Shown here: positions 1 to 6,976 of the stretch, in pieces
Numbering within the stretch: the stretch's first letter is position 1
Layout of the letters: the number at the start of each line of letters is the position of its first letter
The notes under the pieces: model-generated
The model's database searches: none
What the model was told of the DNA's origin: nothing
Seen by the model: the letters and a program-made list of their open reading frames with translations, nothing else
NCBI GenBank assembly: GCA_045631425.1
Contig: JAZQUR010000051.1
Location: 1 to 10,422, forward strand
Reading direction: 5' to 3'
Length of the DNA stretch: 10,422 nt
Origin: Treponema_I sp045631425
GTDB lineage: Bacteria > Spirochaetota > Spirochaetia > Treponematales > Treponemataceae
Translations under genes and position numbers: made by a program

Positions 1-23
1 CGTTCTTTTGGGAAAGAGAGAGG

Positions 24-76
24 TGTGGGGAGAGAGAACCCGTTTTATCGAAAAAAATGGGTTCTCTCTCTCCACA
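24..76. repeat. Long hairpin, AT-rich apex
   Basis: An 18-bp inverted repeat (arms 24-41 and 59-76, one G-U pair) encloses an AT-rich apex around TTTTATCGAAAAAA. The apex pairs further (43-46 with 54-57), leaving a small ATCGAAA loop. It lies downstream of hisF. Neither strand has a strong T-tract directly after the stem, so it is not a textbook terminator. The same apex recurs in the tyrS terminator at 5691-5731. Flanking TGGGAAA (9-15) and TTTCCCA (81-87) could form an outer stem. The gene to the left is outside the window. Confidence 0.6.
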
Positions 77-85
77 TAAGTTTCC

Positions 86-121
86 CAGCTTTTCAAAGCT
101 GTTCCCTCCCAATGAATTGGG
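86..121. other. Two short palindromes after hisF
   Basis: CAGCTTT-TC-AAAGCTG (86-101) and CCCAAT-GA-ATTGGG (108-121) are perfect short palindromes immediately 3' of the hisF stop codon. They may help end or stabilise the hisF transcript. No T-run follows on the minus strand, so terminator activity is uncertain. Confidence 0.4.
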
Positions 122-125
122 AAAT

Positions 126-899
126 TTAAAATAATCTTACAGGAACGCCGTCTTTTGCAAGTTCTTGTTTGATTGAGCCAACAGTATAATCCCCACTGTG
201 AACCATACTGGCAATTAGTGCAGCATCTGCCCTTCCCCCAGTTGGAGAAAGCACATCCTTTATATGAGCAACAGTTCCGCCGCCACCAGAAGCCACAACA
301 GGAACAGAAACTGCATCGCTTATCATCTTTGTGAGAGTCAACTCATAACCTTCCCGAGTTCCGTCTGCATCCATTGAGTTTAACACGATTTCACCAGCCC
401 CAAGCTCTACAGCTTTTATTGCCCAGTCCAAAGCGTCTAGTTCTGTAGCAACTCGCCCACCATTAATAAAAACACGATAACCGCTTGGCATTGTTGCGTC
501 TTTTTTTGCATCCATTCCAAGAACGATACATTGATTTCCAAAAATCTTTGCGCCTTGGCGAATCAAATCTGGATTTTGCACAGCTTTTGAGTTCAAACTG
601 ATTTTTTCAGCGCCAGCCAAAATTGTTGACCGAATATCCTCGATTGTGCCGATTCCACCACCAACACAAAATGGGATAAAAACTTTTGAAGCAACCCGAG
701 AAATCAAATCTAGGATTGGGCCACGTCCATTTGCAGATGCGATAATATCATAAAAAACAAGTTCATCAACGCCTTGTTTGTAGTATTCTTCTGCCATTTC
801 CACAGGATCGCCAATATCAACATTGTTAAGGAATTTTACACCCTTTGTTGTGCGACCATCTTTTACATCAAGACAAACAATTATTCTTTTTTTTAGCAT
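126..899 (-). CDS. hisF: Imidazole glycerol phosphate synthase cyclase subunit HisF
   Basis: HisF is a cytoplasmic TIM-barrel protein. It uses ammonia delivered by HisH to convert PRFAR into imidazole glycerol phosphate and AICAR in histidine synthesis. The protein is 257 aa, the family's usual length. It begins with the hallmark KRIIVCLDVKDGR block, placing the catalytic aspartates at D11 and at D130 (GMDAKK). Phosphate-binding segments are seen at 80-83 (GGGI) and in the late ASGGGG loop, and it ends in VPVRLF. The ATG overlaps the end of hisH by 7 bp in the form ATGCTAA, implying translational coupling of the two subunits. The segment around 137-160 is divergent and loop-like, but the catalytic core is intact. 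Recognition is firm. Whether it serves full histidine synthesis cannot be judged here because no other his gene is visible. Confidence 0.96.
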   Translation of the reverse strand: MLKKRIIVCLDVKDGRTTKGVKFLNNVDIGDPVEMAEEYYKQGVDELVFYDIIASANGRGPILDLISRVASKVFIPFCVGGGIGTIEDIRSTILAGAEKISLNSKAVQNPDLIRQGAKIFGNQCIVLGMDAKKDATMPSGYRVFINGGRVATELDALDWAIKAVELGAGEIVLNSMDADGTREGYELTLTKMISDAVSVPVVASGGGGTVAHIKDVLSPTGGRADAALIASMVHSGDYTVGSIKQELAKDGVPVRLF

Positions 900-1510
900 T
901 TTGAAAATCCCCTTAACAAAGCAAGTCCGTACTGAGCAGATTTTTCTGGGTGAAATTGCATTGCATAAATGTTTCCAGAATGAATAACAGCAGGAACTTT
1001 CACGCCATAATCTGCGTAACCAGCCACAACATCAGGATTTTCTGGTTGAATTAAATATGAGTGAACAAAATAAAAATCGCTATGATTTGGAATGCCCTCA
1101 AAAATAGGAAGATTTTTCACAAAATCCACACTACTCCAGCCCATGTGAGGAATTTTCAAATCCTTTTCAGATTCTGGCAAAACTGAAGCAAAATGTTTTA
1201 CGCTGCCTTTCACAAGCCCAAGACACTGTGTATCCCCTTCTTCTGAATAATCAAAAATCACTTGAGAACCAAGACAAATGCCCAAAAGTGGCTTTCCACT
1301 GGCTGAAAAATCCTTTAGAAAACTGTCAAAACCTGATTTTTGAAGTTGGTCCATAGCAAAGGCTGCTTCCCCAACTCCGGGAAAAATCACACGGTCAACA
1401 TTTTCTAGCTCTTTAGGATTTTTAGAAATCTTATAATCAATTCCTAAAGCAAGCAAAGAACGTTCCACACTTTTTATATTTCCTGCGTTATAATCAACAA
1501 TTCCAATCAT
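893..1510 (-). CDS. hisH: Imidazole glycerol phosphate synthase glutaminase subunit HisH
   Basis: HisH is a class I glutamine amidotransferase. It hydrolyses glutamine and channels ammonia into HisF. At 205 aa it has the family length. The N-terminus (IGIVDYNAGNIKSV) is typical, followed by the oxyanion-hole loop PGVG at 44-47, the nucleophile C79 in GICLGSQ and the catalytic pair H187/E189 in FHPEKS. The usual GICLGMQ or GICLGHQ has Ser at the sixth position here, a minor variation. The start is the ATG at 1510, with GGA 7 nt upstream as a modest ribosome binding site. The stop codon lies inside the start of hisF, so the two subunits are very likely co-translated in balanced amounts. It is 76 bp downstream of pyrE on the same strand and probably in the same transcript. 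Confidence 0.96.
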   Translation of the reverse strand: MIGIVDYNAGNIKSVERSLLALGIDYKISKNPKELENVDRVIFPGVGEAAFAMDQLQKSGFDSFLKDFSASGKPLLGICLGSQVIFDYSEEGDTQCLGLVKGSVKHFASVLPESEKDLKIPHMGWSSVDFVKNLPIFEGIPNHSDFYFVHSYLIQPENPDVVAGYADYGVKVPAVIHSGNIYAMQFHPEKSAQYGLALLRGFSKC

Positions 1511-1536
1511 TTTATTTTCCGATTTTTATTTTGGTT

Positions 1537-1581
1537 TGATATTTGGATTTCACACATTTTCAGTGCAAAACCCAAATATTA
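1537..1581. other. Intergenic hairpin between pyrE and hisH
   Basis: ATATTTGG (1539-1546) pairs with CCAAATAT (1572-1579). After an A-C mismatch the stem continues as TTT/AAA, and CAC/GTG inside the loop can pair as well. No T-tract follows on the minus strand, so this looks like an RNA processing or stability element, or a weak attenuator between pyrE and hisH, rather than a terminator. Function is inferred only from position. Confidence 0.45.
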
Positions 1582-1586
1582 TTTTA

Positions 1587-2258
1587 TTATGCACCGTATT
1601 CTTTGTAGTAAGCGTCGATAGCTGATTTTAGTTTATCATCAATTAGGATTTTTCCGTTTACTTCTTTGTTGTAAAGTTCTTCAACAACTTCACTCATAGA
1701 AACGATAGCACGTGCTGGGAATCCGTATAAATCTGTGATTTCGTCCAAAGCACATTTTGTACCTTTTCCTCTTTCTTGGCGATTTAGAGAAACCATCAAA
1801 CCTTTGATCTCAACGTTTCCTTGAGCCTTCAAAATTGGGAAAGTTTCTTCGATTGATTTTCCAGAAGTTGTAACATCTTCAATGATAACAACCTTATCTC
1901 CGTCTTTTAGTTTACTTCCAAGAAGAATTCCTGTATCACCGTGATCTTTTTCTTCTTTACGGTTTGAACAATAACGGATTTCCTTTCCGTATAATTTTGC
2001 ATAAGCGATTACAGTTGCTGTACTTAGAGGAATACCCTTGTAAGCAGGTCCAAAAAGTACGTCAAAATCGTCGCCGTAGTTTTCGTGAATTGCCTTTGCG
2101 TAATATTCACCAAGTTTTGCAAGTTGACTTCCTGTAACGTAAGCCCCAGCATTCATAAAAAATGGTGATTTTCTACCACTTTTTAGAGTAAACTCACCAA
2201 ATTTTAGTACATCACATTGTACCATAAAGTTAATAAATTCTGATTTGTACTGTTCCAT
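1587..2258 (-). CDS. pyrE: Orotate phosphoribosyltransferase
   Basis: PyrE transfers ribose-5-phosphate from PRPP to orotate, giving OMP in de novo pyrimidine synthesis. The 223-aa protein is of the E. coli type, with near-identical blocks: VLKFGEFTLKSGRKSP (18-32), FGPAYKGIPL (69-78) and NRKEEKDHG (99-107), holding the catalytic/PRPP residues R100, K101, K104 and H106. The PRPP-binding loop VVIIEDVTTSGKS is at 123-135 and SLNRQERG at 157-164. The ATG at 2258 is preceded by AGGGA, which overlaps the stop codon of the marR-like gene 6 bp upstream, so the two are probably translationally linked. It sits between the regulator and hisHF. PyrE and the first histidine-pathway enzyme both consume PRPP, a possible reason for the clustering (inference). 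Confidence 0.97.
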   Translation of the reverse strand: MEQYKSEFINFMVQCDVLKFGEFTLKSGRKSPFFMNAGAYVTGSQLAKLGEYYAKAIHENYGDDFDVLFGPAYKGIPLSTATVIAYAKLYGKEIRYCSNRKEEKDHGDTGILLGSKLKDGDKVVIIEDVTTSGKSIEETFPILKAQGNVEIKGLMVSLNRQERGKGTKCALDEITDLYGFPARAIVSMSEVVEELYNKEVNGKILIDDKLKSAIDAYYKEYGA

Positions 2259-2264
2259 AGTTCC

Positions 2265-2699
2265 CTATCCTATCATAAAATTAGAGCATATTCTAGAAAG
2301 TAAAGCATAAGTCGCTTCTTTTTCTTCCTCTGAAAAATTTTCATAAGCTTTAGAAACTAACTTTGAAGAAATTTCAGAAGTAACCTTCGTGTATTGCAAA
2401 CCTTTTTCCGTCAATTTTAGATAAAACGATCGATTATCATCTTGATTTTTAATTCGCTCTACATAGCCTTCTTTTTCAAGCTTTTTTACCAAAACTGTTG
2501 TGGTTGATTTATCTCTGTGAATCCGACTTGCAATCTCAGTCATAGAAAGTTGTTCATTTACAGAAAGCTGAAACAAAATATTTCCATGAGAAGACACAAG
2601 TTCTTTTAATCCTTTTTCCTCCAATTCCTTTTTCAAAAAACTAGATGAAAGTGAATGGATTTTTGAAATAATCGACAAAGTTTTGTTGTAATTTTCCAT
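2265..2699 (-). CDS. MarR-family winged helix-turn-helix regulator
   Basis: A 144-aa protein with the MarR fold. An N-terminal dimerisation helix (1-35) is followed by the helix-turn-helix LSMTEIASRIHRDKSTTTVL (51-70) and recognition-helix end VKKLEKEGYVER. The wing DDNRSFYLKLTEKG (87-100) corresponds to the family's DxRS...LTxKG signature, and C-terminal helices (102-141) complete the dimer interface. MarR proteins are homodimeric repressors or activators, often relieved by small aromatic ligands or oxidants; the ligand here is unknown. It lies 16 bp downstream of the Phe-rich protein gene and 6 bp upstream of pyrE. A TATAAT box ends only 6 nt before its ATG and no well-spaced Shine-Dalgarno is present, so it may be made from a leaderless message or by read-through. 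It may control this cluster, but no matching operator was identified. Confidence 0.9.
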   Translation of the reverse strand: MENYNKTLSIISKIHSLSSSFLKKELEEKGLKELVSSHGNILFQLSVNEQLSMTEIASRIHRDKSTTTVLVKKLEKEGYVERIKNQDDNRSFYLKLTEKGLQYTKVTSEISSKLVSKAYENFSEEEKEATYALLSRICSNFMIG

Positions 2700-2705
2700 T
2701 GCCCT

Positions 2706-2734
2706 ATTATATCATTCATAGGTTTATAGTTCCA
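2706..2734 (-). promoter_or_regulatory. Possible promoter for the marR-pyrE-hisHF run
   Basis: On the minus strand a perfect TATAAT (2711-2706) lies 17 bp from a weak -35 TGGAAC (2734-2729). Only AGGGCA separates the -10 box from the ATG at 2699, so transcription would begin at or next to the start codon. In AT-rich DNA a lone TATAAT can occur by chance. Confidence 0.4.
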
Positions 2735-4263
2735 CTAATTCCCAAATTTATTCCAGATTTTTCTGCATTTTTTTCTATAAAATACTGATAAAAAGCCTGG
2801 TTCTGGATTTCTAAATTTATCCCAAAATTGACTTTTTGAATTTTCACATCTAAAGCCATTTCCTCCGAAAAAAACTGATTTTCTTTGTAAACAAGTTTCA
2901 AGTCAGAACTCAGTTTGATATTTTCCCTTTCCAAACTATGCTGGATTTTCAAAGAATATTGATTTTCAGGATTTTCCCAAAAGTCAAAATTGGACAAAAC
3001 TTGTATTTTACTATCAAGCCCCAAAGAAAGATTTCCAATTTTTAAATCAAAACTAGCATTGGAAAAAGCCTCGAGATTTACAAACTCTAGAAAATCATCA
3101 AAATTGGTTGGAGAGAGAAAAAGCTGAACATCAGAATGTGGAATAATAAACAAATCATCAACTTGGAACTGGATTTTTCCAGAAATCTTTTTATCATTAA
3201 GCCATCCATCACCTAAAGTTTTCCCAATCTGATAAAAAGAATAGTAAACTCCAAAACCAATTTTCAAATCATAATGATTTTTCGTCCACATAGGATTTTT
3301 CCCAGAATATTCTGATAAAGCCCTTTCTAAAATCCCGGAAACCCCAAAATCACTTTTCCAAAAATCCCCTTTATGTATAAAACTTGGGGTGATTTTTAAC
3401 TGGAAATCATTTTCTATAAATCCACCATTTAACAAAGGAAAATCAAAATCCGAAAACAAAATCCCAAACCCAAGTGAAAAATTCCCCACTTTCAACTGAT
3501 TTTCATTCAAAAAGCAAAACCTAAGCCCCGTTACATCTGCAACCCGAAACTCCAATCCCGTTTCCAAATCAACTTTCTCGAAATCAAAACTGAAAAGGCT
3601 TTTTTCAGTAAAAACGGGCATAACAAAGCTTGGCAAAAAGTTTTTATCCGAAAACCAAGAGGATTTGCTTTGATTTTGGGAAAAAGTCACATATCCCAGC
3701 GTTGATTCAAAAAGATAGGAAAGCGGGAAAGTCTTAAAATCACCTTTTACGCCAAAATCCATAAAACAAAAATGATTTTTCTCTGAAAACAAAGAGCCAA
3801 AATCCGAAAAAACAGTTTCAGAAAAGCCAGTTTCATAAGAAAAAAGATTAAATCCAACAAAAAGTCTTTCCCCCAAAAAAGAAAGCCCAAAACCAAAAGG
3901 TTGCTTCCCATCACTTAAACTTGGCAAAGTTAGACTTTTTGAAAAATTCTTGCTATCCGAAAAAAAGTTATTCCAAAGAGAAAAGTCCAAACTGCTTTTT
4001 TGAAAATACAATCCCGATTTTTCAAAATTGCCAAATCCAAAACAAAGGATATTTTCCCTTTCCTCGAAGGAAAACTCAAACCCAAGATTTTTCATCGAAG
4101 GCTGCAGGTCGCCACCTTCTTCCAAAACCAAAGCTGAATCGATTATCACATTGTCAAAAGCAAATTGGCTTTTTAGGATTTCATTTCCCACAAAATTGCT
4201 TTCCCCCAGATTCTTCAAAGAAAAACCCATTATCACCGTAAAAACAAAATTTAATATATTCAT
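2716..4263 (-). CDS. Phe-rich predicted beta-strand protein, possibly outer-membrane
   Basis: I do not recognise this 515-aa protein. It is unusually rich in phenylalanine, about 70 residues or 14%. It shows many short alternating polar/hydrophobic stretches punctuated by Gly, Asn and Asp (for example GFGLSFLGERLFVGFNLFSY), ending in SGINLGISGTINL. This pattern is compatible with an outer-membrane beta-barrel or similar beta-rich envelope protein. The N-terminus is only weakly signal-like: a hydrophobic stretch at 4-14 with no basic n-region and no clear cleavage site. The first ATG (4263) has no Shine-Dalgarno but has TATAAT 5 nt upstream. An alternative ATG at residue 12 is preceded by GGTGAT, which matches the 16S complement, but it would discard the hydrophobic segment. 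It is first in the run leading to marR, pyrE and hisHF. Confidence 0.7.
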   Translation of the reverse strand: MNILNFVFTVIMGFSLKNLGESNFVGNEILKSQFAFDNVIIDSALVLEEGGDLQPSMKNLGFEFSFEERENILCFGFGNFEKSGLYFQKSSLDFSLWNNFFSDSKNFSKSLTLPSLSDGKQPFGFGLSFLGERLFVGFNLFSYETGFSETVFSDFGSLFSEKNHFCFMDFGVKGDFKTFPLSYLFESTLGYVTFSQNQSKSSWFSDKNFLPSFVMPVFTEKSLFSFDFEKVDLETGLEFRVADVTGLRFCFLNENQLKVGNFSLGFGILFSDFDFPLLNGGFIENDFQLKITPSFIHKGDFWKSDFGVSGILERALSEYSGKNPMWTKNHYDLKIGFGVYYSFYQIGKTLGDGWLNDKKISGKIQFQVDDLFIIPHSDVQLFLSPTNFDDFLEFVNLEAFSNASFDLKIGNLSLGLDSKIQVLSNFDFWENPENQYSLKIQHSLERENIKLSSDLKLVYKENQFFSEEMALDVKIQKVNFGINLEIQNQAFYQYFIEKNAEKSGINLGISGTINL

Positions 4264-4297
4264 ATAAAATTATATAAACAAAGTTTTACGGAATTTA
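4264..4297 (-). promoter_or_regulatory. Candidate -10 box abutting the start codon
   Basis: TATAAT (minus, 4274-4269) stands 5 nt before the ATG at 4263, and the sequence between contains no ribosome binding site. The -35 region (around TAAATT, 4297-4292) is poor. If used, the transcript would be leaderless. It is the only promoter-like signal between this gene and the terminator of the upstream unit. Confidence 0.4.
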
Positions 4298-4339
4298 ATT
4301 TTTTCGGAGGAGAATTTTTGTAGAGTTTGAATGAATTTT

Positions 4340-4372
4340 AAAAAAACAGCCTAGAATTTTCTAGACTGTTTT
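4340..4372 (-). terminator. Rho-independent terminator of the HExxH gene
   Basis: AAAACAG (4343-4349) pairs with CTGTTTT (4366-4372), then one C-A mismatch, then CTAGA (4351-4355) with TCTAG (4360-4364). Read on the minus strand the stem is followed by seven T residues (4346-4340). It lies 9 bp beyond the stop codon at 4381 and separates this unit from the Phe-rich gene. Confidence 0.85.
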
Positions 4373-4380
4373 CAAAAATT

Positions 4381-5199
4381 TTATTTTTTCAAGCTTAATC
4401 CAGTTGATACTCGCAAGTGATAATCATGGCTTTCAATTTCGGGCATAAATCCTTTTGATTTTGCTAATAAGCCAACAAAAAATCCTAGCTCACCAAAATC
4501 GCTTTCGCTTTGTTTTGGAAATACCATTAATTCCATTTCAATAGCACCACCGATTTCACCTTTTGACTCTGTAAAACTTAGATCTTTTGGTTGAGACCAA
4601 AAATGGCCCGCAACAGTTACTGAAAGCCAATCAATTGGAGAATACTGTAACAGTTTTAGCCCAAAAGCTGGGAACCAATTATTTTTATTTCCATATTGCC
4701 TTGCATAAAAACTTAATCGAATTGGACTTTTGCCACCTAAATATCCATAATAAATATTTTCATCAATAAAATCACCGAAAGGAGCTAAAGCATATCCTGT
4801 ATTAAATGAAATAATGTGATTTTCATTAATAGAAAAATAAAACTTATTAAAAAACATTGGACTTATTATTGGTAAATTTAGAAAAGATAAAAATCCTACG
4901 CGTTTTCCAAATTGAATTTCCTCAGAAGAAAAATCACAAGGATCCCAATATCTTCCATATTCAGCATTTGGATTATATAAATGATGAATAAAGCCATAAA
5001 CATCATGGCCAACTATATCACGTTGAAAATCATCTGTTTCTTCTTCAAGTAACTTGTTCTTTGGTGGATTATACATACCAAATAAAATAAACTCATAAGA
5101 AAAAACAGAAAGAAATCTATTTAAGTAATCTATACCACCATTTCTAAGAAAACTCTTAGAGTCATAGGTTCCCCGATCCAGAAAATACAAGTTTTTCAA
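4381..5199 (-). CDS. C-terminal part of a frameshifted HExxH envelope protein
   Basis: This frame continues the protein begun at 5680. It has no ATG start: the first usable codon is a TTG at 5199 without a ribosome binding site, and the frame is open only from 5211. It overlaps the end of the N-terminal frame by 38 nt. The roughly 272 residues are aromatic-rich, with probable amphipathic beta strands (KFYFSINENHIISFNTGYALAPFG; IRLSFYARQYG; WLSVTVAGHFW), ending in RVSTGLSLKK. This pattern suits a membrane-associated or barrel-like C-terminal domain. I do not recognise a named family. Skipping one nucleotide in one of the homopolymers at 5192-5208 fuses the two frames into about 430 aa. It may be a true pseudogene, a programmed or phase-variable shift, or a sequencing error. 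A strong terminator follows. Confidence 0.65.
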   Translation of the reverse strand: MKNLYFLDRGTYDSKSFLRNGGIDYLNRFLSVFSYEFILFGMYNPPKNKLLEEETDDFQRDIVGHDVYGFIHHLYNPNAEYGRYWDPCDFSSEEIQFGKRVGFLSFLNLPIISPMFFNKFYFSINENHIISFNTGYALAPFGDFIDENIYYGYLGGKSPIRLSFYARQYGNKNNWFPAFGLKLLQYSPIDWLSVTVAGHFWSQPKDLSFTESKGEIGGAIEMELMVFPKQSESDFGELGFFVGLLAKSKGFMPEIESHDYHLRVSTGLSLKK

Positions 5200-5680
5200 A
5201 ATCTTTTTGCATTAAAATGTAATCACTTTCAATACCCGATGTATGCAATCTAATGAAAGAAGGAAAATCCGTATCTCTCAAATTCTTTAGAGTAAAATCA
5301 GAAACACCTTTTACATAAGCAGCACCCTTGTCATTGCAAAGAGGTTGTGAAATAGATGCAATTCCCTTATTTGTTAATATTGATCTATGAGCTTCCTCGT
5401 GAGTAAATGGTGTAAAAACTAAATATGAAACCAAGAAATTAGGAAGTATAATTAAAGCATCATGAACAGGTTCGTTATTAAACGAAAACGAATTAAAATA
5501 TATGTCGTTAAAAACACTGTAAAAACCACTGTAATTTTCTATAATTTGATGCATTGGAATATAATCAAGACTTCCATCATAAATATAGAAATTATCGATT
5601 AAACCACTTTTTGAATCATCAGCGTAAATACCACTTAGTGCTAAAATTAGCATAAAAAAACAGACAAAAACTTTTTTCAT
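5162..5680 (-). CDS. N-terminal part of a frameshifted HExxH envelope protein
   Basis: Reading from the ATG at 5680, which has GGGAG 5 nt upstream, gives 172 aa before a premature stop at 5162. Longer in-frame starts up to 5737 run through the tyrS terminator and are not credible. Residues 1-20 are a signal peptide (KK, then VFVCFFMLILALSGIYA, probable cut before DD). A hydrophobic stretch, DALIILPNFLVSYLVF (74-89), leads directly into THEEAHRS, so HEEAH at 94-98 matches the zinc-metalloprotease motif HExxH. Downstream SGIESDY (148-154) offers acidic residues that could be a third ligand. Protease activity is only inferred from the motif. The last residues (FSGSGNL) look like out-of-frame translation. 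The natural continuation is the frame ending at 4381. No promoter is obvious between this gene and tyrS. Confidence 0.75.
   Translation of the reverse strand: MKKVFVCFFMLILALSGIYADDSKSGLIDNFYIYDGSLDYIPMHQIIENYSGFYSVFNDIYFNSFSFNNEPVHDALIILPNFLVSYLVFTPFTHEEAHRSILTNKGIASISQPLCNDKGAAYVKGVSDFTLKNLRDTDFPSFIRLHTSGIESDYILMQKDFEKLVFSGSGNL
5192..5211 (-). other. Probable frameshift region
   Basis: Both frames are open together from 5211 to 5162. The minus strand here has three short homopolymers: A5 (5208-5204), T4 (5201-5198) and A5 (5196-5192). Removing one base in any of them joins the upstream frame (…SDYILMQK) to the downstream frame (LYFLDRGTYDSKSF) in an uninterrupted protein. A single-base insertion relative to the ancestral gene is the simplest explanation. 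Confidence 0.65.
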
Positions 5681-5690
5681 AAAAACTCCC

Positions 5691-5731
5691 AAAAAAAGGG
5701 GAAACCATTTTATCGAAAAAATGTTTTCCCC
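5691..5731 (-). terminator. Rho-independent terminator of tyrS
   Basis: GGGGAAA (5698-5704) pairs with TTTCCCC (5725-5731). After one mismatch, CATTTT pairs with AAAATG, leaving an ATCGAA loop. On the minus strand seven T residues (5697-5691) follow. It begins 10 bp after the tyrS stop and ends just before the ribosome binding site of the next gene, so that gene may depend on read-through or on an unseen promoter. The apex matches the hairpin at 24-76. Confidence 0.88.
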
Positions 5732-5740
5732 TCTCATATC

Positions 5741-6976
5741 TTATGCAAACTTCACAATATAATTCTTTTTCTTTCCGCGGCGAAGAACAATAACTTCACC
5801 TTCAATAGCTAAATCCCGAGTGATAGCAAGATTTTCGTCAGTTACCTTGTCTCCGTTTAGAGTGATAGAACCAGCGTTCAAGAACTCACGAGCTTCACGG
5901 CGGCTAGAACAGATTTTATTGTTTACAAGCAAATCAATCAAAGTTGTGCCATTATCTTCGATTTCCACAGTTGGAACATCTTTGAAACCAACCTTAATAT
6001 CAGCCAAAGACAATTCTTTCACGTTTCCAGAAAATAAAGCATTACTAATATTTACAGCTTTTTCAAACTCAGCTTCACCGTGCAAATCAGTAATAATTTC
6101 ACGAGCCAAAGCCTTGTGAGCTTCCCGCAATTCAGGAGCAGCTGCATTTTTTGCTTCAAGTTCTTCGATTTCTTCACGAGACAAGAAAGTAAAAATTCTC
6201 AAATAAGAACCAACCATACTATCATCAACATTGATTAAGTATTGATAAAGTTCATAACTAGAAGTTTTGTTAATATCAAGCCACAAAGCATTTCCAGCAG
6301 ATTTACCAAATTTGTTTCCGTATTTGTCCAAAACCAAAGGCATAGTAAAACCGTAAGCGTCCTTACCTTCGATTTTGCGAATCAATTCAAGACCAGTTGT
6401 AATATTTCCCCATTGGTCAGCGCCTTCAGCCTGCAAAATACAGTTTTTGCTGCGGAAAAGGTGCAAAAAGTCGTATCCCTGAATCAAAGTATAAGAAAAT
6501 TCTGCAAAAGTAATACCGCTTTCCAAACGACGAGAAATAATATCCTTTCCAAGCATATAGCTAACATTGATGTACTTACCAATATCCCGCAAGAAATCCA
6601 AAAAGCTAAAATCCTTCATCCAATCATAGTTGTTTACAATTTCAGCGTTTCCTTCAAAAATGCGAAGAACTTGAGCCTTAATGCCTTCAATATTTTTTTC
6701 AACAGTTTCTTTTGCAATAAGTTCACGTTCCGCAGTTGGACGAGGATCCCCAATCAAACCAGTAGCTCCACCCACCAACAAAATCGGATGATGCCCTGCC
6801 TTTGCCAAACGTTTTGCAGTAATCAAACTAGAATAATGCCCCAAGTGCAAAGAGTCCGCTGTAGGGTCAGTTCCCCAATAAAAAGAAATCTTTTCGTTAT
6901 TTAATTTATCCTTAATGTCTTCGCCAGCCACATCCTTAATCAAGCCACGCCATTCTAAATCTTCATATAAAGTCAT
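5741..6976 (-). CDS. tyrS: Tyrosine--tRNA ligase
   Basis: TyrRS charges tRNA-Tyr with tyrosine in the cytosol through a tyrosyl-AMP intermediate. It is a class Ic synthetase, active as a dimer. From the ATG at 6976 the protein is 411 aa, close to the 424 of E. coli. It shows FYWGTDPTADSLHLGH with the HIGH-type motif at 44-47, the tyrosine/tRNA-binding segments YTLIQGYD (162-169) and GADQWGN (185-191), and the KMSKS-type loop KFGKS (222-226). A C-terminal S4 RNA-binding domain spans about 345-405 (SSRREAREFLNAGSITLNG). The GTG at 6982 is rejected as start because it forms part of the GGAG ribosome binding site placed 5 nt before the ATG at 6976. It has its own promoter (7126-7154), a leader of about 140 nt and a terminator. 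Confidence 0.97.
   Translation of the reverse strand: MTLYEDLEWRGLIKDVAGEDIKDKLNNEKISFYWGTDPTADSLHLGHYSSLITAKRLAKAGHHPILLVGGATGLIGDPRPTAERELIAKETVEKNIEGIKAQVLRIFEGNAEIVNNYDWMKDFSFLDFLRDIGKYINVSYMLGKDIISRRLESGITFAEFSYTLIQGYDFLHLFRSKNCILQAEGADQWGNITTGLELIRKIEGKDAYGFTMPLVLDKYGNKFGKSAGNALWLDINKTSSYELYQYLINVDDSMVGSYLRIFTFLSREEIEELEAKNAAAPELREAHKALAREIITDLHGEAEFEKAVNISNALFSGNVKELSLADIKVGFKDVPTVEIEDNGTTLIDLLVNNKICSSRREAREFLNAGSITLNGDKVTDENLAITRDLAIEGEVIVLRRGKKKNYIVKFA

Noticed and set aside
4304..4314. GGAGGAG on the plus strand as a ribosome binding site
   Set aside because: No start codon follows at a usable distance and no plus-strand gene is present; on the minus strand it is just CTCCTCC in an intergenic region.
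5681..5737. Longer start for the HExxH protein
   Set aside because: The extra 19 codons cross the tyrS terminator, and a signal peptide with a good ribosome binding site begins at 5680.
6242..6904. Plus-strand frame of 220 codons inside tyrS
   Set aside because: It is the antisense shadow of the well-supported tyrS gene, with no start signals or recognisable domain.
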